Both the position numbers and the translations under genes were made by a program. A stretch of DNA of 64,000 bases from Bradyrhizobium cosmicum (lineage in GTDB: Bacteria; Pseudomonadota; Alphaproteobacteria; Rhizobiales; Xanthobacteraceae): the NCBI RefSeq assembly GCF_007290395.2, contig NZ_CP041656.2, positions 3,286,001 through 3,350,000 of the forward strand, written 5' to 3'. Positions 9,064-19,896 of the stretch are shown piece by piece (position 1 is the first letter of the stretch; the number at the start of each line of letters is the position of its first letter). A model generated the notes under the pieces. That model was given only the letters and a program-made list of their open reading frames with translations. It was not told where the DNA came from and searched no databases.

Positions 9064-9903
9064 ATGCTGCCCAAGCTCATAACGATGAACTTTGCTCTCG
9101 CCTTCGCCGCGCTCGCACTGTCCGCTGAGGCGGCCGTCGCGCAATCGGAGAAGGCCGGCGTCGAAAAGCTCTACGTCCTCAATTGCGGGGAGGGCACCGC
9201 CGGGGACATCTCGCGCTGGACGCCGGGACTGAACGAAGGCAAGACGATGGACTTCGTCGACACCTGCTACCTGATCAAGCACGGCAAGGGCTGGTTCCTG
9301 TGGGACACCGGCATCGCCGATTCCGTCGCTTCCATGCCCAATGGCCTTGCGCCCGCCGATCCGAAGGCCGTGACCTGGCGCCGGCCGAAGACGCTTCAAG
9401 CCCAGCTCGAACAGCTCGGCCTCAAGCCGGATGACGTCAAGTCAATGGCGGTCTCGCACACGCATCCGGATCATACCGGCAATGTCGAGCTGTTCCCGCA
9501 GGCCATGCTTTATGTGCAGAAGGCCGAATATGACTGGCCCGGCGCCAACAACGAGCCGCGCTTCAAGCCGTCGCATCCGGTCGAGCTGCTCGCGGGCGAC
9601 AAGGACGTGTTCGGCGACGGAAGCGTGACCATCCTGTCGACGCCCGGCCATACGCCGGGACACCAGTCGCTGCTGGTGAAGTTGCCGAAGACCGGCGCGG
9701 TGGTGCTGTCAGGCGACGCCGTCCACTTCAGGGATAATTGGGACAACCGCCGCGTGCCCAGCATGAACGCCAACAAGGAGCTGAGCACGGCCTCGATGCA
9801 GAAGATCGCCGACACGCTCGACAAGGAGAAGGCGCAGCTCTGGATCAACCACGACAAGGCCCAGCGCGACAGCCAGAAGATGGCGCCGGAGTTTTACGAC
9901 TGA
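9064..9903 (+). CDS. Secreted MBL-fold metallo-hydrolase, N-acyl homoserine lactonase family
   Basis: 279 residues with a signal peptide (hydrophobic stretch ending AVAQS near residue 27), so probably periplasmic. Binuclear metal motif HTHPDH at residues 132-137, GHTPGHQS (His196) and SGDAVH (Asp218) are all present. Layout (CGEG, WFLWDTGI, RVPSMN) matches the AHL-lactonase-like subgroup (AttM/AhlD), which open homoserine lactone rings and so quench quorum sensing; related lactonases act on other lactones, so the substrate is not certain. The start at 9064 follows GGGAGGGACCAGGG; an in-frame upstream start at 9016 would bury the signal peptide. Confidence 0.88.
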   Translation: MLPKLITMNFALAFAALALSAEAAVAQSEKAGVEKLYVLNCGEGTAGDISRWTPGLNEGKTMDFVDTCYLIKHGKGWFLWDTGIADSVASMPNGLAPADPKAVTWRRPKTLQAQLEQLGLKPDDVKSMAVSHTHPDHTGNVELFPQAMLYVQKAEYDWPGANNEPRFKPSHPVELLAGDKDVFGDGSVTILSTPGHTPGHQSLLVKLPKTGAVVLSGDAVHFRDNWDNRRVPSMNANKELSTASMQKIADTLDKEKAQLWINHDKAQRDSQKMAPEFYD

Positions 9904-9985
9904 GCCTGGCTCCGCTACTGCTGCCATGATGGTGGCAGCAGCAGCGTGCTAGGGCCCGCAACAAGCTCCGAGACGGGAGACAATT

Positions 9986-10864
9986 GTGGCGGAATGGGCC
10001 GGGGTCGCGATCGCGCTGGCGTCGAGCAGCCTTGGCGGTTCCGCTGCAGCTGTCACGCGCTATCTCGTCGGCGGCGCAGACCCGGTCCTGCTTGCGATCC
10101 TGCGCTGGGGGATCGGATTTTTCTGCCTCCTGCCGTGCGCGCTGCTCCTCGGCGTGCGCTGGCCGCAGCGATCCGACTTGCCGGCCGTGGCGCTGCTCGG
10201 CATCTGTTTTTTCGGCCTGTTCTTCATCCTCTACAACGTCGCGGTATCCTACACGACCGCCGCGCGCGCCAGTCTCGCGCTGGCGACGCTGCCTCTCCAC
10301 ACCATGGTGGTCGGCGCGATCCTCGGCGTCGAGCGGCTGACGGCGCGCAAGATCATCGGTGTCGGCATCGCGGTGCTCGGCGTGGCAGCGGCGCTGGCCG
10401 CGGGCCTGGCGAGAAGCCCGCCCGGCGCCTGGCGCGGCGAGCTGATCATGACCGGTGCCGTGTTCTGCATGGCGTTCTACAATGTATTATCGCGCCCCCT
10501 GATGCAGCGCTCGAGTCCGCTCGGCTTTCTAACGGTCGGCATGGGTGCGGGCGCCGCCGTGCTGGTGCTGGCGGGTTTCGTGAAGGGCAGCTTTGCCGCG
10601 CTTGATCACTTCACGATGGGGCAGTGGATTGCCGGCATTTATCTGGGCATTGGCGGCGGTGCGCTCGCCTTCATCCTCTGGGTCATGGCACTGGCGCGGG
10701 CAACGCCGACCCGCGTTGCCAATACGATGACGGTCAACCCGATCGCCGCCACCTTGCTCGCCGCGCTGCTGATCGGCGAGCCGATCACGCCAAATCTTCT
10801 GATCGGCTTGATCGCGGTGTTCGCCGGAATCTGGATTGCGACCGGCGAAGCGAAGCCGGCTTAG
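9986..10864 (+). CDS. EamA/DMT-family exporter
   Basis: 292 residues, GTG start after CGGGAGA. Ten predicted membrane helices in two EamA repeats: AILRWGIGFFCLLP and VALLGICFFGLFFILYNVA in the first, ALARATPTRVANTMTVNPIAATLLAALLIGEPI in the second. Members export amino acids, nucleosides or other metabolites; the substrate here cannot be assigned. Convergent with the next small gene, sharing 4 bp at the 3' ends. Confidence 0.88.
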   Translation: MAEWAGVAIALASSSLGGSAAAVTRYLVGGADPVLLAILRWGIGFFCLLPCALLLGVRWPQRSDLPAVALLGICFFGLFFILYNVAVSYTTAARASLALATLPLHTMVVGAILGVERLTARKIIGVGIAVLGVAAALAAGLARSPPGAWRGELIMTGAVFCMAFYNVLSRPLMQRSSPLGFLTVGMGAGAAVLVLAGFVKGSFAALDHFTMGQWIAGIYLGIGGGALAFILWVMALARATPTRVANTMTVNPIAATLLAALLIGEPITPNLLIGLIAVFAGIWIATGEAKPA

Positions 10865-11052
10865 CTGCGCGGTGCCGCGACCGGCGGCGGGCTCACGTCC
10901 GGTGCCTTCTTCGGCCGCAGCGAACCGGCATAGAACGAGACCAGCCAGACCAGGATGATGGCGAGGAGATAGACGCCCCAGGCCTGCGGCGGGGTGGTCG
11001 CCCAGCGCAGGAGGCCTTTCAAGTCGCGGGGCGGGCGGTTGTCTTCGGTCAT
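10861..11052 (-). CDS. Small single-pass membrane protein
   Basis: 63 residues: charged N-terminus MTEDNRPPRDLKG, one hydrophobic helix (about residues 24-44, WGVYLLAIILVWLVSFYAG), then a Pro/Ala-rich tail (PPPVAAP). Sits 31 bp downstream of the MFS gene on the same strand, so probably its operon partner. Function unknown. Codon use and clean boundaries favour a real gene. Confidence 0.65.
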   Translation of the reverse strand: MTEDNRPPRDLKGLLRWATTPPQAWGVYLLAIILVWLVSFYAGSLRPKKAPDVSPPPVAAPRS

Positions 11053-11083
11053 GGCTCGCTTGTGCGCGAAAGCCGCAGGCCGG

Positions 11084-12241
11084 TCAATCCGGCCGCGGCC
11101 CGGTGCGGATCAGGAACAGGGCGGCCAGTGCTGAGAGGCTGAGCGCGGACGAGACTATCAGCACCCTGGCGCCCATGACATCGATCAGCAGGCCGAAGGC
11201 CAGCGGCGCCACCGCCTGCGCCATTCGCGCCGGCGCGCCGATGATGCCGAGGCGATAGCCGAAATCCTTCGGGCCAAAGATCGAGAGCGGCAGCGTGCCG
11301 CGCGCGATGGTCAGGATACCGTTGCCGGAGCCGTGGAACAGCGCAAACGCGCTCGCCGCGGCGCCGCCGAAGATCGCCACGACCACGGCGCCGAGCGGAT
11401 GGGTGAGGCAGGCGAGCCGCGTCGACCACAGCGGATGGAAGCGGCTGAGGAAGCCGGCTTCGAGGATGCGGGCGCTGACTTGCGCCGGGCCGATCAGCGC
11501 GCCGGCGGCGATCGCCTCGACCGGCGTCGCGCCCGTCGTCTCCAGGATCCGAGGGAAATGCGCGGCCATCGCGCCGGTGACGGTCCAGACCGCGGCGAAG
11601 ATGAAGGCGAGCAGGATCATGGTGCGGTCGAGCGGCACATGCGGCTTGTCGGCCAAGGCTGCGGCCTGTTTCGCGCCCTTGATCGCCGGCAGCATGAAGA
11701 AGTTGAGTGGCAGGCCGATCAGGATATTGGCGGCGGCCCAGGCGAAACAGGTGTCGCGCCAGCCGATATGGGACAGGCCCCAGGCGGTGAGCGGCCAGCC
11801 GACGGTGGAGGCAAAGCCCGCCATCAGCGTGATGCCGGTGATGGACCGGCGCGCCTCGGTGCCATAGATGCGGCCGAGCGCGGCGAAGGCGGCATCGTAG
11901 AGCCCCATCGCCATGCCGATGCCGAGCACGAGCCAGGCGATCGCCATCACCACCACGGACTGCGAGACGCCGAGCAGCGCTAGGCCAGCTGCGATGATCA
12001 AGTTCGAGGCCGACAGCACCTGCCGCCCGCCGACGAGATCAATCTGCCGCCCGATGCGCGGGCCGAGCATCGCGGAGATCACGAGCGAGGCCGAGAACGC
12101 GCCGAAGATCCAGTTGGAGGAGACGCCGAGGTCACGCGCCATGGGATCGGCGAGCAAAGCCGGCAGATAGTAACTGGAGGCCCAGGCCAGGGTCTGCGTG
12201 GTGCCGAGCGCGAGGATGATCGGAAGCTGGCGCTGGCTCAT
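11084..12241 (-). CDS. MFS transporter
   Basis: 385 residues, twelve hydrophobic segments. N-terminus MSQRQLPIILALGTTQTLAWA leads into helix 1; a substitute of the MFS loop motif (GPRIGRQIDLVGGR) follows helix 2, and the central cytoplasmic loop is IKGAKQAAALADKP. Substrate unknown. Start at 12241 is the ATG nearest helix 1; the frame stays open well upstream over the divergent region, including an ATG at 12280. Divergent from the cyclase gene, 169 bp apart. Confidence 0.85.
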   Translation of the reverse strand: MSQRQLPIILALGTTQTLAWASSYYLPALLADPMARDLGVSSNWIFGAFSASLVISAMLGPRIGRQIDLVGGRQVLSASNLIIAAGLALLGVSQSVVVMAIAWLVLGIGMAMGLYDAAFAALGRIYGTEARRSITGITLMAGFASTVGWPLTAWGLSHIGWRDTCFAWAAANILIGLPLNFFMLPAIKGAKQAAALADKPHVPLDRTMILLAFIFAAVWTVTGAMAAHFPRILETTGATPVEAIAAGALIGPAQVSARILEAGFLSRFHPLWSTRLACLTHPLGAVVVAIFGGAAASAFALFHGSGNGILTIARGTLPLSIFGPKDFGYRLGIIGAPARMAQAVAPLAFGLLIDVMGARVLIVSSALSLSALAALFLIRTGPRPD

Positions 12242-12410
12242 AGGCCAGTGTTTCTGGTCGGCGGTGTCATCGGCCAGCATTTGCTGCCTGCGGCACCGGC
12301 GCGTCAACCGCGCCTGCGGCATATTCGACCTGCTGCGGGCGGGAGCCTTGGTGGCGCGCGGTTCGCGCTCGGCCTTTCGCTCGTCACGAATGCACGCCAT
12401 AATAGCGCGC

Positions 12411-13670
12411 ATGCAATTGACCTCGCGCCTTGCGCTGATGAACTGGCTGACCGGCCAGGGCCTTACGGGCCTGCCCGAAATCGAGCTGCTGCGCGGCTTT
12501 TGCGAGCGATGCCGCGCCGAAGGCTTGGAACTCTCGCGCGGGCTCGTCGTCATCGACACGCTGCATCCGATCTATGAGGGCCGCGGCTTCCGCTGGAGCG
12601 ACCGTCCCAGCAACGAGAGCGACGCGTTCGAATACGGCTCGACCGCCGAGGGCGACGCCGCGCAGAGCTGGCGCCGTTCGGTGTTCTTCCACATGCTCGA
12701 GCACGGCCAGGACGAGATGGTGATCGATCTCGCCGACGCGCCGTCGATGGATTTTTCGCAGATCGGCGAGCTCGCCGAGAAAGGCCACACGCACTATCTC
12801 GCCTTCGTGCACCGCTTCGGCGAGAACGGCGCGCTCGGCCTGATGGACTGCCTCTACTCCTGCTGGACCACGCGCCGCCCTGAAGGCTTCGGCGAGGGCG
12901 AGCTTGCCGCGCTGCGCGATCTCGTGCCGGTGCTGGGGCTCGCAATCAAGTCGGCGCAGCAGATGGACATCGCGCGCACGCTCGGGCGCGTCTATCTCGG
13001 TCGCGATGCATCCGAACAGGTTCTGCGCGGGCGAATCTCGCGCGGCGTCACCGAGCGCATCAACGCCGTGCTCTGGTATTCGGATTTGCGCGGTTCGACC
13101 GGGATCAGCGAGAGCATCGGCCCGGACGAGATCATCCCGTTCCTCAACGACTATGCGCAGGCCGTGATCGATGCGATCCACGATGCCGGCGGCGACGTGC
13201 TGAAGCTGATCGGCGACGGCGTGCTGGCGATGTTCACCGGTGACGACATGGCGGATGCCCGACGCGCCGCGCTGCGGGCCGAGCATCTGTCCCGTCAGAA
13301 CGTCGCGGCGCTGAACAAGCGGCGGGAGGCTGCCGGCCGTCCCACCACGTCCGCCTATATCGGCCTGCATGTCGGCGAGGTCTTCTACGGCAATATCGGC
13401 AGCGAGGACCGGCTCGACTTCACGGTGGTGGGGCCGACCGTCAACGAAGTGAGCCGCATCGCCTCGATGAGCCGCTCGGTCGATCGCGAGTTGCTGGCCT
13501 CGGCCGAGTTCTACAAGGGCCTCGACGCCGCCGGCCGCCGCTATCTCGTTTCCACAGGTCGCTTCGCGCTGCGCGGCATCGGCCGCGCCCAGGATCTCTA
13601 CACGCTCGATCCCGAGGTCGACGTCAGCGAGCCGGTGACGGGGAGCTACGAACGCTATCTGGCGAATTAG
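12411..13670 (+). CDS. Class III adenylate/guanylate cyclase
   Basis: 419 residues. N-terminal region of about 220 residues (GAF-like or sensor type, MQLTSRLALMNWLTGQGLTG) followed by a catalytic domain from about residue 220. Metal-binding Asp pair visible in WYSDLRGST and IGDGVLAMF; FTVVGPTVNEVSRI is the conserved Asn/Arg transition-state segment. Makes cAMP (or less likely cGMP) from NTP in the cytosol. No transmembrane helix is evident. Start at 12411 gives MQLTSRL; the frame is open further upstream over the MFS promoter. Confidence 0.88.
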   Translation: MQLTSRLALMNWLTGQGLTGLPEIELLRGFCERCRAEGLELSRGLVVIDTLHPIYEGRGFRWSDRPSNESDAFEYGSTAEGDAAQSWRRSVFFHMLEHGQDEMVIDLADAPSMDFSQIGELAEKGHTHYLAFVHRFGENGALGLMDCLYSCWTTRRPEGFGEGELAALRDLVPVLGLAIKSAQQMDIARTLGRVYLGRDASEQVLRGRISRGVTERINAVLWYSDLRGSTGISESIGPDEIIPFLNDYAQAVIDAIHDAGGDVLKLIGDGVLAMFTGDDMADARRAALRAEHLSRQNVAALNKRREAAGRPTTSAYIGLHVGEVFYGNIGSEDRLDFTVVGPTVNEVSRIASMSRSVDRELLASAEFYKGLDAAGRRYLVSTGRFALRGIGRAQDLYTLDPEVDVSEPVTGSYERYLAN

Positions 13671-13696
13671 ACCCGACTGTCGCAATGACGCCTCGG

Positions 13697-14941
13697 CTAA
13701 CACCGCGCCACGGCCTCATCCCCCACCATCGCCGGTTGCCGATCCAGCGCAACCGCCGGTGACAGCCAGATCACCAGCGCCTGCACGCCGAACACGGCCG
13801 CCGCGAGATAGAGGCACGCTTCCGCGCTCCAGACGCCGCCGACGATGGCGCCGAGGGCCGAGCCGAGCGGGCGGGCGCCATAGCTCATGATGTTGATGGC
13901 GGAGACGCGCCCAAGCAGGCGCGGCGGTGTCACGGACTGGCGAAGCGTGGTGGTTGAGATCACCCACAGGATCGGTCCGACCCCGAGCAGGAAGACGCTT
14001 AAGGCCGCGAGCCAAGGCGAGGGGACCAGCACCGTCAGTGCCATCACCAATGCGGCGACAAATCCCGTGACGGGGCCGAGGCCGACCACCGTGCCGAACG
14101 CGATGCGCGTCATCACGCGGGTCGCCAGTAGCGCGCCGATCACCATGCCGACGCCGTACATCGTCAGCACGGTGCCGACGCCGGCGGCGGTCAGGCCGAG
14201 ATGACGCACGGCGTAGGGCACGAACACCGCGACCTGCAGGAACCAACCGGTATTGAAGATGAACTGGGTGATGAACACCGGTCGCAGCAACGGATGGTGG
14301 AACACGAAGGCCGCGCCCTCGCGAATGTCCTGGACTGGATGACGCCGCGGCGCAGGCGTCCGCGCGGGCTCGTAGATACCGGAGAGCAGCACCACGGCAA
14401 TGGCCGAGAGCGCGGCGGCAAAGCCGAAGGCCGGGCTCGCACCCCACCAGCCGACCAGCGCACCGCCGAGCGCAGGACCACTGGCGAAGGCGATGGTACG
14501 TGCAAGCTCAATCCGCGCATTGGCGGCCGGCAGAAGCTCCGCGCTCACCAGCGACGGCACCAGCGCCGGTGCAGCCACGCTGTAGACGACAGTGCCGCAC
14601 ACGGCTGCAAAGCCGAGCAACGCCAGCAGCGGCAGATTGAGCGCGCCGAGCGCGAGCAGCACCACGATGGCCGCCAGCGCCGCCGCGCGGAGCGCCTCGG
14701 CGCCGGCCATCAGCGAGCGGCGCGAGATCCGGTCGGCCAGCAGGCCGGCCGGGATCGCGAACAGGACGAAGGGCAGGGTGAGCGCGGTCTGGAGCAGCCC
14801 GGTCTGGCCTTCGGCGACCCCAAGCGTCAGCACCGCGACGATGGGAGCCGCAGCCAGCGCGATCTGCTCGGCCGACTGTGCCGCCAGATTGGACCAGGCC
14901 AGGCGGCTGAATGTGTCGGGAAGGCGCGGGGGATTTGACAT
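13697..14941 (-). CDS. MFS transporter, drug-efflux/enterobactin-exporter type
   Basis: 414 residues, about twelve hydrophobic helices. PAGLLADRISRRSLM after helix 2 is the MFS signature loop; a second copy is not evident after helix 8. The architecture (FSRLAWSNLAAQSAEQIALAAAP start, RQSVTPPRLLGRVSAINIM loop) matches the MFS_3/EntS-like efflux group. Substrate unknown. Convergent with the cyclase gene (26 bp) and divergent from mntH. Confidence 0.85.
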   Translation of the reverse strand: MSNPPRLPDTFSRLAWSNLAAQSAEQIALAAAPIVAVLTLGVAEGQTGLLQTALTLPFVLFAIPAGLLADRISRRSLMAGAEALRAAALAAIVVLLALGALNLPLLALLGFAAVCGTVVYSVAAPALVPSLVSAELLPAANARIELARTIAFASGPALGGALVGWWGASPAFGFAAALSAIAVVLLSGIYEPARTPAPRRHPVQDIREGAAFVFHHPLLRPVFITQFIFNTGWFLQVAVFVPYAVRHLGLTAAGVGTVLTMYGVGMVIGALLATRVMTRIAFGTVVGLGPVTGFVAALVMALTVLVPSPWLAALSVFLLGVGPILWVISTTTLRQSVTPPRLLGRVSAINIMSYGARPLGSALGAIVGGVWSAEACLYLAAAVFGVQALVIWLSPAVALDRQPAMVGDEAVARC

Positions 14942-15057
14942 GGCTCATTTCCTGCAAAGTCGGATGGGCGCCACTATCCGCCGCCGGCCGCAGCAACCCA
15001 CCCGCTTCCCGACAAGGCGGCGAATGACGATCGCGAGGGGAACCTGTGCGGCTAGAT

Positions 15058-15080
15058 GCAGTTGCAAATGAGTTGCAATA
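15058..15080. promoter_or_regulatory. Candidate Fur/Mur-type operator upstream of mntH
   Basis: Two identical palindromic hexamers TTGCAA at 15062-15067 and 15073-15078 lie 11 bp apart (one helical turn), inside TGCAGTTGCAAATGAGTTGC and its ATA continuation, 28 bp ahead of the mntH ATG. In B. japonicum mntH is repressed with manganese through a Fur/Mur protein (known), so this dyad is a reasonable operator; the assignment here is inference. Confidence 0.5.
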
Positions 15081-15106
15081 AAGTTCGACTTCGGTATTCT
15101 TCCCGC

Positions 15107-16471
15107 ATGGATGCTCGATCGCCCGATTTGACCCAAAACCTCCCCCGAGATGCCGCCGGCTGGCGCACGGATGCGCCGACCACCAAGAGCCTTGCCGAGG
15201 TGAACGGCTCGGTCGCACTCCCGATTGCGGGCGTGTGGTGGCGCCGGCTGCTCGCCTTCGTCGGGCCGGGCTATCTGGTGTCGGTCGGCTACATGGACCC
15301 CGGCAACTGGGCGACCGACCTCGCCGGCGGCTCGAAGTTCGGCTACACGCTGCTCTCGGTCATCCTGCTCTCGAACTTGATGGCGATCCTGCTGCAGTCG
15401 CTGGCGGCGCGGCTCGGCATCGTCACCGACCGCGATCTCGCGCAGGCCTGCCGCGCGACGTATTCGCCGGCCACGAACTTCCTGCTCTGGCTCGCCTGCG
15501 AGGCGGCGATCATCGCCTGCGATCTCGCCGAAGTCATCGGCACCGCGATCGCGCTGAAGCTGCTGTTCGGCATTCCCCTGATCGGTGGTGCGCTGATCGC
15601 TGCGCTGGATGCCTTCCTGCTGCTGCTCCTGATGAACCGCGGCTTCCGCTTCCTCGAAGCCTTCGTGATGGCGCTGCTCGCCGTGATCGCGGTCTGCTTC
15701 GCGGTCCAGATCGTGGCCGCGGCGCCGCCGGTCGCGGAGGTCCTGCGCGGCTTCATGCCGAAGACCGAGATCTTCATCAATCCGGAGATGCTCTACATCG
15801 CGATCGGCATTATCGGCGCGACCGTGATGCCGCATAATCTCTATCTGCACTCCTCGATCGTGCAGACGCGTGCCTATGAGCGCAACGACACCGGTCGGCG
15901 CGAGGCGATCAAATGGGCGACGACGGACTCGACCATTGCCCTGATGCTGGCGCTGTTCATCAACGCCGCGATCCTCGTGGTCGCCGCCGCGACCTTCCAC
16001 AAGAGCGGACATTCGGACGTCGCCGAGATCGGCCAGGCGTTCGAGCTGCTCTCGCCGCTGCTCGGACTCGGCATCGCCTCGACGTTGTTCGCGGTGGCGC
16101 TGCTCGCCTCGGGCCTCAACTCGACGGTGACTGCGACGCTTGCCGGCCAGATCGTGATGGAAGGCTTTCTCGATTTGCGCCTGCCGAGCTGGGCGCGCCG
16201 CCTGCTGACGCGCGGCATCGCCATCATTCCGGTGATCGTCGTCACTGCGATCTACGGCGAGCGCGGCACGGCGGATCTGCTCGTGTTCAGCCAGGTCGTG
16301 CTGTCGATGCAGTTGCCCTTCGCCGTCATCCCGCTGGTGCGCTTCGTCTCGGACCGCCGCAAGATGGGCCAGTTCGTGATTCCCACGTGGGTCGCCGCGA
16401 TCGCGTGGATCGTCGCGGGCATCATCGTGGTTCTGAATTTGAAGCTGCTGGTGGATACGTTGTTCGGGTGA
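15107..16471 (+). CDS. mntH: Nramp-family divalent metal (Mn2+) transporter
   Basis: 454 residues, proton-coupled Mn2+ importer of the inner membrane. Unwound helix 1 metal motif DPGN (residues 64-67) and helix 6 motif MPHN (241-244) are intact; eleven helices can be traced. MntH is the main Mn uptake system in Bradyrhizobium (established for B. japonicum). Start [10 protein letters not shown] chosen at 15107; an alternative in-frame start at 15056 would lie inside the proposed operator. Fe2+ or other divalents are possible substrates too. Confidence 0.93.
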   Translation: MDARSPDLTQNLPRDAAGWRTDAPTTKSLAEVNGSVALPIAGVWWRRLLAFVGPGYLVSVGYMDPGNWATDLAGGSKFGYTLLSVILLSNLMAILLQSLAARLGIVTDRDLAQACRATYSPATNFLLWLACEAAIIACDLAEVIGTAIALKLLFGIPLIGGALIAALDAFLLLLLMNRGFRFLEAFVMALLAVIAVCFAVQIVAAAPPVAEVLRGFMPKTEIFINPEMLYIAIGIIGATVMPHNLYLHSSIVQTRAYERNDTGRREAIKWATTDSTIALMLALFINAAILVVAAATFHKSGHSDVAEIGQAFELLSPLLGLGIASTLFAVALLASGLNSTVTATLAGQIVMEGFLDLRLPSWARRLLTRGIAIIPVIVVTAIYGERGTADLLVFSQVVLSMQLPFAVIPLVRFVSDRRKMGQFVIPTWVAAIAWIVAGIIVVLNLKLLVDTLFG

Positions 16472-16476
16472 GCGAT

Positions 16477-17253
16477 CTAATCCTGCGGCTCGGACGACGC
16501 ATCGCCCTGCGCGTCGATGCGCAGCCAGCCTGATGGCGCGAGGCGCTGCTGCGGCAGGAAGCGGGCCTTGTAGTCCATCTTCTTGGAGCCTTCGATCCAA
16601 TAGCCGAGATAGACGTAAGGAAGGCCCTGACGCCGCGCCCGGGCGATGTGATCGAGGATCATGAAGGTGCCCATCGAGCGGCTGACCTGGTTCGGCTCGA
16701 AGAACGAATAGACCATCGACAGGCCGTCGCTGAGCACGTCGGTCAGCGCCACTGCGATCAGCTGCTCGCCGCGGCCGGTGATGCCGCTGTCGGGGCCGCG
16801 CTTACGATACTCGATGATGCGGGTCTCGACATGGCTGTCCTCGACCATCATGGCGTAGTCGAGCACGGTCATGTCGGCCATGCCGCCGTGGCGGTGCCGG
16901 GAGTCGAGATAGGCGCGAAACACCGAATATTGTTCCGAGGTCGGCACCGCGCTGCGCTGCTCGCCGATGATGTCGGCATTGCGCGCGATCACCTTGCGGA
17001 AGTTGCGGGATGGCCGAAACTCGTTGGCGACGACCCGGACCGAGACGCAGGCGCGGCACTGGTCGCAGGCGGGCCGGTAGGCGATCGACTGGCTGCGGCG
17101 GAATCCGCCATGGGTCAGGAGGTCGTTGAGGTCGCCGGCGCGCTCGCCCACCAGGTGCGTAAACACCTTGCGCTCATGCCGGCCCGGCAGATACGGGCAG
17201 GGCGATGGCGCCGTAAGGTAAAATTGTGGGGTGTCGCGCGAGTGCTGGGTCAA
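16477..17253 (-). CDS. bpt: Protein leucyl/arginyl transferase (N-end rule)
   Basis: 258 residues. Transfers leucine (Bpt) or arginine (Ate) from aminoacyl-tRNA to N-terminal acidic residues, marking proteins for ClpAP. ATE_N domain with [12 protein letters not shown] (Cys pairs near residues 63-69) and ATE_C domain with [20 protein letters not shown] and [17 protein letters not shown]. The C-terminal segment is the bacterial Bpt form rather than eukaryotic ATE1. Convergent with mntH, 5 bp apart. Confidence 0.92.
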   Translation of the reverse strand: MTQHSRDTPQFYLTAPSPCPYLPGRHERKVFTHLVGERAGDLNDLLTHGGFRRSQSIAYRPACDQCRACVSVRVVANEFRPSRNFRKVIARNADIIGEQRSAVPTSEQYSVFRAYLDSRHRHGGMADMTVLDYAMMVEDSHVETRIIEYRKRGPDSGITGRGEQLIAVALTDVLSDGLSMVYSFFEPNQVSRSMGTFMILDHIARARRQGLPYVYLGYWIEGSKKMDYKARFLPQQRLAPSGWLRIDAQGDASSEPQD

Positions 17254-17383
17254 GGGACGTCGTGGGCCTCCGAAGTGGGTGTCAGCATCGCGCTACGAAA
17301 GCCCCTGGTCAATTGGTCCGCTCGGCAGATCAGATCAGTCAGCTTAGCGTGTCCTGGTTGATAGGTCCTTGATCACTGGGTTC

Positions 17384-17932
17384 TCAATAGGTCCTTGCCG
17401 CCTGAGACACGGGCGCCCGGACCGAATTGTTGACGATGACCGTTCCCAGCACGAAATCGTGCAGCAGGCGCCGGCGGCCATTGAACAGGCCGACCAGCAC
17501 CACGAAGGGCGACAGGAACGAGACCGTCACCCAGAACAGCACGGCGTGGGTGGCGCCGAGCACAAAATAGCCCGGAGCGCCGTACCAGGTGCGCAATTCG
17601 AGATCCATCAGGCGCATGCCGATCGTCGCCGACGACGGACCGCCGATGCAGGCGCCGTAATAGACGATGGCCCAGATCACGGACGCGGGCCAGGCCAGCC
17701 AGAAGAGCGCCCAGCCGATGCCGAGTGTGACCACCCCGAACAGGGCGATGAAGAGGTATCCGAGGATCACCGGCACGGAGATCACGACCATGTCGACCAG
17801 GAAGGCGAACACCCGCCGCGTCGCGACGCCGCGGAACAGCTCCGGATGCAGATAGGGATCATAGGCGTGCGGCTGCACCCCGCCGTTATTGCGCCAGGCA
17901 TTGCCTGAATTGCCCGAGTCCGAATACGACAT
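17384..17932 (-). CDS. RDD-family membrane protein
   Basis: 182 residues. Hydrophilic N-terminus (YDPYLHPELFRGV) then an RDD domain: helix 1 begins RVFAFLVDMVVIS (Arg and Asp conserved), helices near 60-85 and 125-150, ending RRRLLHDFVLGTVIV. Start at 17932 (MSYSDSGNSG) is preceded by GGGAGGA; the frame extends 17 codons further up. Members are sometimes ion antiporters but this one is uncharacterised. Same strand as bpt, 130 bp upstream of it. Confidence 0.85.
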   Translation of the reverse strand: MSYSDSGNSGNAWRNNGGVQPHAYDPYLHPELFRGVATRRVFAFLVDMVVISVPVILGYLFIALFGVVTLGIGWALFWLAWPASVIWAIVYYGACIGGPSSATIGMRLMDLELRTWYGAPGYFVLGATHAVLFWVTVSFLSPFVVLVGLFNGRRRLLHDFVLGTVIVNNSVRAPVSQAARTY

Positions 17933-18058
17933 GGTCCGTCCTCCCAGGGAAAACTCCCGTGGCAGGACATGGGAACAAGCCATCCCCGTGCCAAGGGCGC
18001 TGGGATTAGCTAGCCGAAATATTCCGGCGATTCGGGGGCGGTGCGAGACCGCTTGAGC

Positions 18059-19207
<1,149 letters not shown>

Positions 19208-19258
19208 TCACCTCGGCAGCCGATTGATTTTGCGGGGCGAACCAGCCAGAAGGGGGCC

Positions 19259-19750
19259 ATGTCCGATATCTCCACCCGCGACGCGGCCCGCGACGGCGCC
19301 AATGCCAGGGACAATGCCCGGGACAACGCAATGTCAGTGGCGGCGATCTCGTCGGAGCGCCAGGAGTCCGACGACAATGTCTGGACGCGCCGGCTGGTGC
19401 TGTTCCTGCGGGTGATGGCGCTGCTCTCGATCCTGAAGGGCCTCTATCATTGGGCCCAGGTGACCGGCTTCGTCGGCGGCGAGGACGAGGCGTTCGAGAA
19501 CCAGTCGATGGCCTGGCAGGCCTCGACCATCTACTTCGCCGTGATCGAGCTCGTCGCCGCGGTCGGCCTGTGGCTGGCGACGCCCTGGGGCGCGGTGGTG
19601 TGGCTGACGACCGTAGTGTCGATGGCGGTGATCGAGCTGATGTTCCCGGGCATCTATGGTGGCAGCCTGATCGTGGTCGGCGTCGAAGTCTTCATGCTCG
19701 CCGCCTATCTCGCGCTCGCCTGGATGGCCGCGCGCGAACGGCCGCCATAG
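19259..19750 (+). CDS. Conserved membrane protein (DUF6163-like)
   Basis: 163 residues. Hydrophilic N-terminal 50 residues with a short tandem (NARDNARDNAM), then four hydrophobic helices (RLVLFLRVMALLSILKG; TIYFAVIELVAAVGLWLA; VVWLTTVVSMAVIELMF; VVGVEVFMLAAYLALAWMA). Start at 19259 follows AGAAGGGGGCC. The resemblance to DUF6163 is from memory and tentative; no function known. Divergent from hemB, with about 140 bp between the starts. Confidence 0.72.
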   Translation: MSDISTRDAARDGANARDNARDNAMSVAAISSERQESDDNVWTRRLVLFLRVMALLSILKGLYHWAQVTGFVGGEDEAFENQSMAWQASTIYFAVIELVAAVGLWLATPWGAVVWLTTVVSMAVIELMFPGIYGGSLIVVGVEVFMLAAYLALAWMAARERPP

Positions 19751-19763
19751 CAGGCACGGGCAC

Positions 19764-19896
19764 TCTCATGCCCCGGACGCTGCGCAGCACGTAGTGATGC
19801 GCTGCAGAGCCGCGGCCCATCTCTTCACAATCTCATTTGGGGATTCTGGGTCCCGGATCTGCGCTCCGCTTTGCTGCGCTTGTCCGGGACACGAGA
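19764..19896. repeat. Dispersed inverted repeat, family C, full copy
   Basis: 133-bp element with 16-bp outer arms (19764-19779, CTCTCATGCCCCGGAC; 19881-19896 reverse) matching at 14 positions, and inner GAGCCGCGGCCCAT/GGGTCCCGGATCTGC half-arms. A half-copy lies at 1752-1811. It opens the 19751-20251 gap; the rest of the gap is AT-richer promoter-like DNA for ldtR. Confidence 0.75.

Noticed and set aside
8005..9399. Minus-strand open frame opposite dmeF with Met/Val-rich stretch
   Set aside because: The odd VMIVVMIIVV run is the antisense of the His-rich loop, not a membrane protein.
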